Below the pieces are notes generated by a model. That model made no database searches. It saw nothing but the letters and a program-made list of their open reading frames with translations, and was not told the origin of the DNA. This document shows, one piece after another, positions 1-5,441 of a DNA stretch of 5,441 nt (its first letter is position 1; every line of letters starts with the position of its first letter). The position numbers and the translations under genes are program-made. Source of the DNA: an uncultured Saprospiraceae bacterium (lineage in GTDB: Bacteria; Bacteroidota; Bacteroidia; Chitinophagales; Saprospiraceae); assembly GCA_937952155.1 (NCBI GenBank), contig CALFYH010000107.1, forward strand, positions 1 to 5,441, given 5' to 3'.

Positions 1-19
1 ACGTGTGCTCTTCCGATCT
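1..19. other. Illumina adapter remnant (left contig end)
   Basis: These 19 bases match the 3' end of the Illumina TruSeq read-2 (index-side) adapter and finish in the diagnostic CTTCCGATCT. They are library-construction sequence left in the assembly, not genome. Genomic sequence begins at about position 20. They are the exact reverse complement of 5399-5417 at the other end. Confidence 0.97.
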
Positions 20-20
20 T

Positions 21-113
21 ACACATTTTAATGAAACAAATGTATTGTTGCTACCTTTTATTAAAAATGATGAAGTAGTCGTTTATTATATAAATATGGG
101 AAATATAAATTAA
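21..113 (+). CDS. C-terminal fragment of an unidentified protein (5' end missing)
   Basis: One forward frame stays open from the adapter junction to a TAA stop at 111-113 and gives about 30 residues, ending VVVYYINMGNIN. The other two forward frames meet stops early, near positions 29 and 76. The peptide mixes hydrophobic beta-strand-like stretches (NVLLLPF, EVVVYYINM) with charged turns, so it reads like the end of a real folded protein. It would converge on prmA with a 24-base gap, a common arrangement. The piece is too short to assign a family, and a chance open frame in AT-rich DNA cannot be excluded. The upstream part is lost at the contig end. Confidence 0.4.
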   Translation, partial: THFNETNVLLLPFIKNDEVVVYYINMGNIN

Positions 114-127
114 GATTTACAATCTTA
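111..127. terminator. Possible bidirectional hairpin between convergent genes
   Basis: A perfect 7-base inverted repeat (TAAGATT, loop TAC, AATCTTA) starts exactly at the TAA stop of the rightward fragment and lies just past the prmA stop. A second dyad, 137-142 with 150-155 (CTTACA/TGTAAG), covers the prmA stop codon, and GTAAGAT at 151-157 can also pair with 122-128. The stems are AT-rich and no clear T-run follows on either strand, so this is a weak terminator candidate. Its position between convergent genes is the main argument for it. Confidence 0.3.
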
Positions 128-137
128 CTCAATCCAC

Positions 138-959
138 TTACACAAGTTTTGTAAGATAGGCACTCATCCAGCCATCCATTTCTTTTGAATCTACCAATTG
201 GATGCCATATGTTTGATATGTTTCAATGACACTTTTGCTATCTTCAGCCAAAACTCCTGACAAGAGCAACTTCCCACCATTCACTAACATCTGGGACAGT
301 TCAGCTGCATAGCGAATTAAAATATTCCTATTGATATTAGCTAAAATGACATCATAACTTGATGCAGGCATTACACTTAGGTCTCCTTCAAAAACTGAGA
401 TATTGTTCACACCATTTATAGAAGCATTTTCTATAGTATTCATATACGATTCATGTTCGATATCAAGGGCATCAATCTTTTCTGCACCCAATTTTGAAGC
501 CAGAATAGCCAAGATTCCGGTACCACATCCAAAATCAAATGCGGTTTTCTTTTGAAAATCTATTTGCTCCATAAAGGATATCACCATGTGTGTTGTGGCG
601 TGATGCCCAGTACCAAATGCCATTTTGGGATTTATAACCAAATCATATCGAACATCTGCTGATTTAGGATGAAAATCTGCTCTTATCTGACAAAAATCAC
701 CAACTTCGACAGGCTGGAATGATGCTTCCCAAATTGCATTCCAATTTTGTGGCTCGATGTCATCGATTTTATAATCATCCGTAAAACGTGTGATGATCGA
801 AATAATTTCATCTTGGTCTGCAGCGGTAAGGTCATCTTTTTTAATATAGCCTATAAAATGATCTTCATGCTCTTCAAAAGATTCAAATTCAAATTGTGTC
901 AATAAAGCCATCAAAACTTCATCTGTACTTTTGACCGTATAAGCCAAATAAATCTCCAT
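138..959 (-). CDS. prmA: Ribosomal protein L11 methyltransferase
   Basis: PrmA is a cytoplasmic enzyme that uses S-adenosylmethionine to methylate amino groups of ribosomal protein L11. The 273-residue product has the expected order: a small N-terminal substrate-recognition domain (about 1-90), then a class I Rossmann methyltransferase domain. Visible signatures are NPKMAFGTGHHATT (residues 110-123), the hallmark PrmA segment; the SAM-binding glycine loop DFGCGTGIL (142-150); an acidic residue after strand 2 in LDIE (165-168); ILANI (205-209), the catalytic-loop position; and GGKLLLSGVL (228-237). It is about 20 residues shorter than the E. coli enzyme, mainly at the N-terminus, which fits my recollection of Bacteroidota homologues. 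The start is an ATG (957-959) nine bases after the folD stop, so it is probably the last gene of the operon. No key motif is missing. Family assignment is secure; L11 methylation itself is inferred from the family. Confidence 0.96.
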   Translation of the reverse strand: MEIYLAYTVKSTDEVLMALLTQFEFESFEEHEDHFIGYIKKDDLTAADQDEIISIITRFTDDYKIDDIEPQNWNAIWEASFQPVEVGDFCQIRADFHPKSADVRYDLVINPKMAFGTGHHATTHMVISFMEQIDFQKKTAFDFGCGTGILAILASKLGAEKIDALDIEHESYMNTIENASINGVNNISVFEGDLSVMPASSYDVILANINRNILIRYAAELSQMLVNGGKLLLSGVLAEDSKSVIETYQTYGIQLVDSKEMDGWMSAYLTKLV

Positions 960-968
960 ATGCCTTAT

Positions 969-1850
969 TTAAGGATAAATTTCTTTTGTTGCCGACTTAA
1001 AGGTGTTTTTCATCAATCCCATGACGGTCATAGGGCCTACACCACCAGGTACAGGTGTGATGAAGCTGCATTTATTTTTGACATGTTCGTAATCTACGTC
1101 ACCTACTAATTTGGAAGGACCTTGATGAGATTCATCTTCTACCCTATTGATACCAACATCGATGACTACGGCACCTTGTTTTACCATATCTTCTTTAACA
1201 AATCCAGGAATGCCAATTGCTGCTATTATAATATCTGCATCCAGCAAAATGCGATGAAGATTTTTGGTTTTACTATGCGTTAATGTAACAGTAGCATCAC
1301 CCATTTTTGATTTGCGCGAAAGCAAAATACTAATCGGAGTGCCTACAATATTGCTCCTACCAACCACAACAACATGTTTGCCTGCTGTTTCGATATTGTA
1401 TCTTTCGAGAAGAATGGTAATCCCATATGGCGTTGCTGGTAAATAACAAGGCAAACCTTGCGCCATTCTTCCGAAATTGACAGGATGAAAGCCATCTACA
1501 TCCTTTCTATAATCAATTGCTAAAGTAACTTTGACTTCGTCTATATGCTTCGGAAGTGGCAATTGCACTATGAAGCCATCTACATCAGGATCTTCATTTA
1601 ATTTCTGAATTTCCTTCATCAAATCATCTTGTGAGACTGTTTCTTCCAATTTTATCAAAGTAGATCTAAAACCTACTTGATCGCAAGAACGAACCTTATT
1701 ACCAACATAAGCTTTGCTTGCGGGATTATTTCCAACGAGAATTGCTGCTAAGTGTGGCACTCGACCTGTACTTTTTTGATATTCAAGTACTTCTTGTCTC
1801 ATGGAATTTTTCATCTCTTCCGCGACTGCCTTACCATCTATGATTTTCAT
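969..1850 (-). CDS. folD: Bifunctional methylenetetrahydrofolate dehydrogenase / methenyltetrahydrofolate cyclohydrolase
   Basis: FolD oxidises 5,10-methylene-THF with NADP+ and hydrolyses methenyl-THF to 10-formyl-THF, supplying one-carbon units for purines and for initiator tRNA formylation. From the ATG at 1850 the protein has 293 residues, the normal family length, and begins MKIIDGKAVA like its relatives. The frame is open upstream to a TTG at 1886 (12 more residues), but that extension has no family support and its codon is weak. Catalytic positions are all present: Y48 and K52 in ASKAYVGNK, Q96 in QLPLP and D119 in KDVDGF, equivalent to E. coli Y50, K54, Q98 and D121. The nucleotide-binding GRSNIVGTP (164-172), IDVGINRV (230-237) and C-terminal PGGVGPMT (268-275) are intact. 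PATP and THS replace the PCTP and CHS of many proteobacterial enzymes. The gene lies 62 bases after truB and 9 bases before prmA. Confidence 0.96.
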   Translation of the reverse strand: MKIIDGKAVAEEMKNSMRQEVLEYQKSTGRVPHLAAILVGNNPASKAYVGNKVRSCDQVGFRSTLIKLEETVSQDDLMKEIQKLNEDPDVDGFIVQLPLPKHIDEVKVTLAIDYRKDVDGFHPVNFGRMAQGLPCYLPATPYGITILLERYNIETAGKHVVVVGRSNIVGTPISILLSRKSKMGDATVTLTHSKTKNLHRILLDADIIIAAIGIPGFVKEDMVKQGAVVIDVGINRVEDESHQGPSKLVGDVDYEHVKNKCSFITPVPGGVGPMTVMGLMKNTFKSATKEIYP

Positions 1851-1912
1851 ACTTTCGGGGGAATATTTTGCCACAAGGTAAAACAAAAAAATTCATTTTC
1901 AGTAAAAAATTA

Positions 1913-2665
1913 CTATCCTTTTGCAAATTTTTCAACAAAGTCAGAAACTGAAAATGCGTCACTAACCTTAAAATCACCAATTGCTTCCCTTCTCAGCGAA
2001 GAAAGGTAGGCTCCAGAATCCAGTGCTTTCCCTAGGTCATGAGCCAAAGAACGGATATAAGTTCCCTTGGAGCATTTCACTTCGAAATCAAGAGTTGGCA
2101 ATGCAATATTAAAAATTTTGAAATAGTGGATGTGAATGGATCTAGGTTTAAGTTCTACGTCTTTACCTTTACGAGCCAAAGTGTATGCAGCTTTACCGTT
2201 CACCTTGATTGCCGAATATACAGGAGGCATTTGGTCAATGTTGCCCTCAAATTGTGTAATGATCTTCATTATTAGATTTTCATCTATATGGTCTATGGGA
2301 TAACATTCATCTGGTGGGCATTCGCCATCATACGTTGGTGTAGAAGCACCCAAAAATATAGAACCTGAATATATTTTTTCCTGAGCTTGTAGTAAATCAA
2401 TCTGCTTTGTCAATTTTCCAGTACATATCAACAATAAACCTGTAGCAAGTGGATCTAGAGTACCTGCATGTCCAACTTTAATCTTTTTTAATCCAGTGTT
2501 TTGCCTTATGATGCCACGTAGCTTATTGACCACATCAAAAGAAGTCCATCCTATAGGCTTATCCACCAGTAATACCACACCTGACAAAAAATCTATAGAT
2601 TCATTTAGCCTACTTTTGGCAAAAATTATTTCCTTTGGAAAAGGCAACGATGAGTCTTCTTTCAA
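1913..2665 (-). CDS. truB: tRNA pseudouridine(55) synthase, short form, TTG start
   Basis: TruB isomerises uridine 55 in the T-loop of tRNAs to pseudouridine. The 250-residue product carries the TruB-family motif VGHAGTLDPLATG (64-76) with catalytic Asp71, the active-site tyrosine region KIYSG (97-101), MPPVYSAIKVNGKAAY (146-161), and KGTYIRSLAHDLG (200-212) with the conserved Arg205, followed by LSSLRREAIG (221-230). It ends about where the catalytic domain ends and so lacks the C-terminal PUA-like domain of E. coli TruB (314 residues). As far as I recall, such short forms are normal in Bacteroidota. The start is unusual: no in-frame ATG lies between an upstream TAG (three codons before) and the conserved core. 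The best candidate is the TTG at 2665, with another TTG six codons later. The first roughly 25 residues are therefore uncertain. It lies 20 bases after the DUF3098 gene, in the same probable operon. Confidence 0.93.
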   Translation of the reverse strand: MKEDSSLPFPKEIIFAKSRLNESIDFLSGVVLLVDKPIGWTSFDVVNKLRGIIRQNTGLKKIKVGHAGTLDPLATGLLLICTGKLTKQIDLLQAQEKIYSGSIFLGASTPTYDGECPPDECYPIDHIDENLIMKIITQFEGNIDQMPPVYSAIKVNGKAAYTLARKGKDVELKPRSIHIHYFKIFNIALPTLDFEVKCSKGTYIRSLAHDLGKALDSGAYLSSLRREAIGDFKVSDAFSVSDFVEKFAKG

Positions 2666-2685
2666 GCGAATCTAGATTGTAATCC

Positions 2686-2988
2686 TTATTTTTTTACAAA
2701 AATCGCATAAACATTAACAATCAACCCAGCGAGTATAACCATTGGTGCTAATGTAATTCTCCTACCGCTATATATAAGTGACTCATCCCAAACTTCAGGT
2801 GACGGCATGTGTCCTCCTGACATAAGTGCCAAACCTAAAAATATTAGCCCTACTCCTATCAGAATAAATGTAAAATTTTTCTTTCCAAAAAGCAAATCAG
2901 TACTTTCTACAACACTTGTATTTGCACCTGACATTACTTTTTCAGTTTCTGAACTAACGCGACGTGTATATGCTTTTTCTTTTGCCAT
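2686..2988 (-). CDS. DUF3098 family small membrane protein
   Basis: This 100-residue protein has a charged N-terminal cytoplasmic-type segment (1-33), the motif FGKKN (34-38), a first hydrophobic helix (about 39-57, FTFILIGVGLIFLGLAL), a short polar loop containing MSGG and SPEVWDESLIYS, then RRITLAP (76-82) leading into a second helix (about 79-97), and ends VKK. The FGKKN, MSGG and RRITLAP pattern is what I recognise as DUF3098, a Bacteroidota family of unknown function predicted to sit in the inner membrane as a hairpin. Its genes usually lie between an ftsX-like cell-division gene and uppP, hinting at an envelope role, but that is association only. Here it is the first gene of the leftward operon, with an ATG start and AT-rich DNA upstream. 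No biochemical activity can be assigned. Confidence 0.88.
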   Translation of the reverse strand: MAKEKAYTRRVSSETEKVMSGANTSVVESTDLLFGKKNFTFILIGVGLIFLGLALMSGGHMPSPEVWDESLIYSGRRITLAPMVILAGLIVNVYAIFVKK

Positions 2989-3014
2989 GATAAGATATCT
3001 GATATTTTGAAATG

Positions 3015-3022
3015 CAAAAATA
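3015..3022 (-). promoter_or_regulatory. Candidate Bacteroidota -7 element for the leftward operon
   Basis: Read leftward this is TATTTTTG, which fits the Bacteroidota -7 consensus TAnnTTTG and would give a leader of roughly 20 bases before the ATG at 2988. A second match, TATATTTG, lies at 3053-3060 and would give a leader of about 60 bases. Neither has a clear TTTG -33 element at the expected distance. In DNA this AT-rich such matches arise easily by chance. Confidence 0.25.
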
Positions 3023-3087
3023 TATATAATATAGTTAAAACGTTGTATTTATCAAATATATTATGAAAATATTAATAACATACTTCG

Positions 3088-3116
3088 TGACTTGAATCTA
3101 AAAAATCATTAAGTCA
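3088..3116. repeat. Imperfect dyad in the divergent intergenic region
   Basis: TGACTTGA (3088-3095) can pair with TTAAGTCA (3109-3116), an 8-base stem with one G-U pair around an A-rich loop. It lies between two divergently transcribed units, where an operator could sit, but no T-run follows and no regulator is encoded nearby. It may be chance. The rest of 2989-3177 is AT-rich and shows no RNA gene or open frame that I can support. Confidence 0.2.
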
Positions 3117-3170
3117 GCTATATGACAATTGCGTAAGTAATTCCAATGTACACCCAATTACTATATCCTA

Positions 3171-3178
3171 TATATTTG
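3171..3178 (+). promoter_or_regulatory. Candidate -7 element overlapping the GTG start of the CotH-like gene
   Basis: TATATTTG matches the Bacteroidota -7 consensus TAnnTTTG exactly. Its last base is the first base of the GTG codon at 3178. If it is used, transcription would begin near 3185, after the GTG. The ATG at 3196, preceded by an A-rich stretch typical of initiation in this phylum, would then be the real start. No TTTG -33 element is seen about 20 bases upstream, so the promoter call is weak. Confidence 0.3.
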
Positions 3179-5398
3179 TGAAAAATATCAAATTTATGAA
3201 AATATGTGGATTGTCAGTGTTTATGTTTATGGTAAATACGCTTTTTGGGCAAGTAATAATTAACGAATACTCAGCTTCTAACTTGCGACAATTTGCTGAT
3301 AATTTCGGGAAATACGAAGATTGGATAGAATTGTATAACAATAACGATAAAGCGACAGATATTTCTGGTTGGTATCTTTCAGATCGAGACACCAAGCCAA
3401 AAAAGTGGCAAATTCCCACTGGCACAGTGATTCCCGCAAAGGGCTATCTCGTCATTTGGGCTTCTGGCAGAGATTTAAGAGATACAGTTTTGCATACAAA
3501 TTTTAAATTTTCACAGACCAAAGGAGATGAATTCGTAGTGCTTTCAAATGCTAGTGGCACCATTCTCGAATCATCACCTCTGATTATTACTCAATTGCAC
3601 CATTCAGTGGCCAAAAATCCTGCTAATGGCAAATGGATGATATGTACAGAACCGACTTTTTTGGGTGAAAACACAGAAAATAACCTGTATAGTAATTATG
3701 CATCAAAACCCAGAATTGAAGTAAATTCGGGATTTTATACTGATTCTTTAACGATAACTATCTCCAATATTGATGGAAATGAGATCAGATATACTTTGGA
3801 TGGCGGATTGCCAAATGAAAATGACAAATTATATTCTGGACCAATAACAGTTAAAAGCAACATGGTGATAAGCGCGCGATGTTTTTCCACTTCGTCAGCC
3901 GTTTATCCAGGATTTACGGATTATAAAAGCTATTTCATCAACGAACCCAAGAGTACTTTACCCATTATTTCTGTCGGTGGTGGAGAATCTTTGATAACAC
4001 TTGCAGAAGGAGATATCAATCAAAATCCCATTGGCTCTATAGAAGTTTTTTCAAAGGATGGAACATTCTTGAGCAATTCGTATGGTGAGCTTGATAAACA
4101 TGGTCAAGATAGCTGGGTGAATGATCAAAGAAGCTTAGACTGGATCAGTAGAGATGAAATGGGACATGATAATGGCATAAAACAAAAACTATTTCATGGA
4201 ACAGAAAGAGATGAATATCAACGTATTATCCTAAGGGCTTCTGGCGACGATAATTATCCTGCTACGGATGCTGAAGAGCATGAAGGAAGTACGCATATGC
4301 GAGATGAATATGTTCATACGATGGTCAAAAAAGCTGGAATGCACTTAGATGTTAGGTCTGCAGAGCGATACCAACTATTTTTAAATGGACAATATTGGGG
4401 GATTTACGCTATTCGCGAAAAACCAGACGACCATGATTACACGCAATTTAATTACAAACAAGATAAACAAGATTTGCAATTCCTGAAAACTTGGGGCTCA
4501 TCTTGGTCTGAATACGGTGAAGATCAGGCATTTACAGATTGGGGTAAGCTTAGAGATTTTATCTTAAACAATGATGTGAGTCAAGCAAATGTATATAAAA
4601 GTATCACCGACCAATTAGATGTGGTTAGTCTCATGGATTACATGATTGCCAATTTATCTTTTGTTTCGGTAGATTGGCTCAATTACAATACAGGCTGGTG
4701 GCGCGGACTAAATCCAGAAGGAACGCATAAAAAATGGGGATACATTATGTGGGACAATGATGCCACTTGTGATTATTATATAAATTATACTGGTGTTCCT
4801 GATACTTCGCCCAATGCTAAAGCTTGTGATATAGATGATATAAGTGCTTCAATGGATGGATTTTTTCCATCAGATAGTATGTTGGTAGAATTACCAGAAG
4901 ATTCATTTTTTATAGATGGCGAGTGGATATATTTTGAAGCCGACACATTTTGGTTAGTTCCTGACCCTGGTAAGCACGAGAAAATCTTTCTCAAATTATT
5001 GAATGACAATCACCAATTCAAAAATCTATATTTTGGTCGATATGCCGATATATTAAATTCTACATTCAATTGTGATGTTATGCTCGCTACAATAGATAGC
5101 ATAACTAATCAATTACGCCCAGAAATGTCTAGGCAAATAGGACGTTGGGGAGGAACAATGAATGAGTGGATTTCGAATGTCAATGATTTAAGAGATTTTA
5201 TTTCCAAAAGATGTACGCTGATTAGCGATGGGCTAATAAGTTGTTATGATCTGACGGGTCCGCATCAAATTACAATTATGACAGATCCGCCTGAAAGTGG
5301 AAGTATTAATTTCAACAGCTTATCTCATGAAAATTTGCCATGGCAGGGCAATTACTTTGGTAACATGGATAATTCCATAAGCATAAATCCCAAAAATG
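3178..5398 (+). CDS. Secreted lamin-tail / CHB_HEX_C / CotH-kinase-like protein, 3' end missing
   Basis: This is a large exported protein, of which 740 genomic residues are present. Domains in order: a Sec signal peptide (about 1-25, MKNIKFMK then ICGLSVFMFMVNTLFGQ); a lamin-tail domain (about 26-140; INEYSASN, DWIELYN, DISGWYLSD, FKFSQTKGDEFVVLSN); a chitobiase/hexosaminidase C-terminal-type beta domain (about 178-256; SGFYTDSLTITIS, IRYTLDGGLP, YSGPITV); a CotH-kinase-like domain (about 285-690) with LFLNGQYWGIYAIREKPDDHDY (split at 400-408 and 409-421) and WGYIMWDNDAT (520-530); then the start of another beta-rich region (about 695-740). CotH proteins are atypical kinases that phosphorylate secreted or coat proteins; D526 and D528 could bind metal. 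In Bacteroidota such proteins often end in a type IX secretion signal, which cannot be checked here. The start is GTG at 3178 or ATG at 3196; GTG gives the more typical signal-peptide length. The apparent stop at 5419-5421 is adapter, so the true C-terminus is unknown. Kinase activity is inferred from the family only. Confidence 0.88.
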
Positions 5399-5441
5399 AG
5401 ATCGGAAGAGCACACGTCTGAACTCCAGTCACTGACCACTA
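5399..5441. other. Illumina adapter with sample index (right contig end)
   Basis: From 5399 the sequence is the TruSeq index-side adapter, starting AGATCGGAAGAGCACACGTC and running through CCAGTCAC at 5432. The last nine bases, TGACCACTA, read best as an 8-base sample index (TGACCACT) plus the first base of the P7 tail; a 6-base TGACCA index would be followed by ATC, not CTA. This is not genome. In the frame of the CotH-like gene it encodes IGRAHV and a stop. Confidence 0.98.

Noticed and set aside
1851..1886. A 12-residue N-terminal extension of FolD from a TTG at 1886, or from an ATG further upstream that a one-base change in a T-run would bring into frame
   Set aside because: The ATG at 1850 gives the family-standard MKIIDGKAVA start and length. 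The extension has no recognisable conservation and no evidence of a sequencing error.
1264..2275. Forward-strand open frames at 1264-1446, 1752-2009 and 2039-2275
   Set aside because: They lie antisense to well-conserved folD and truB codons and give low-complexity peptides rich in F, C and L with no recognisable family.
2807..3010. Forward open frame opposite the DUF3098 gene
   Set aside because: It is a mirror of the DUF3098 coding sequence, whose reverse-strand product has clear family motifs and two membrane helices.
2989..3177. A riboswitch, small RNA or CRISPR-like repeat in the intergenic region
   Set aside because: The region is AT-rich with only one weak dyad. I see no repeated units, conserved riboswitch core or terminator-like T-run.
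3187..3240. Lipoprotein signal with Cys10 in the CotH-like protein
   Set aside because: The residues before Cys10 (FMKI) do not fit a lipobox, and the hydrophobic stretch follows rather than precedes the cysteine. A standard Sec signal fits better.
3168..5009. Reverse-strand open frames at 3168-3425 and 4785-5009
   Set aside because: Both are antisense to the CotH-like gene, whose reading frame has continuous domain signatures across these positions.
1..5441. 19-bp perfect terminal inverted repeats suggesting a mobile element or linear replicon
   Set aside because: Both copies are Illumina adapter sequence, and there is no transposase, integrase or replication gene between them.

Overview
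This window is a short draft or metagenomic contig from a low-GC member of the Bacteroidota. The phylum is inferred from three things: a DUF3098 two-helix membrane protein, which I know only from this phylum; a secreted lamin-tail plus CotH-kinase protein of a type common in Saprospiria- and Cytophagia-like bacteria; and gene starts that lack Shine-Dalgarno sequences, with TAnnTTTG-like promoter motifs nearby. I cannot name a genus. Both ends are Illumina adapter (1-19 and 5399-5441), so only about 20-5398 is genomic.

Layout. Positions 20-113 hold what looks like the last 30 codons of a rightward gene of unknown function. It converges on a compact leftward block, which reads in transcription order: DUF3098 membrane protein (2988-2686), truB (2665-1913), folD (1850-969) and prmA (959-138). 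Gaps are 20, 62 and 9 bases, so this is probably one operon. A 189-base AT-rich intergenic region (2989-3177) separates it from a divergent rightward gene starting at 3178 or 3196. That gene encodes a large exported protein with a signal peptide, lamin-tail domain, chitobiase/hexosaminidase-type C-terminal domain and CotH-kinase-like domain. It is cut off by the contig end, and its apparent stop codon lies in adapter.

Function. The leftward genes are housekeeping and centred on translation. TruB makes pseudouridine 55 in tRNA, PrmA methylates ribosomal protein L11, and FolD interconverts one-carbon tetrahydrofolates needed for purines and formyl-Met-tRNA. The DUF3098 protein normally sits beside cell-envelope genes (ftsX, uppP) in this phylum, and here uppP is absent before truB. 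The large rightward protein acts outside the cytoplasm and has no obvious link to the operon. I see no mobile element, CRISPR array, RNA gene or new multi-gene system. The points most worth a second look are the CotH-like protein's variant motifs, the non-ATG starts and the adapter artefacts.
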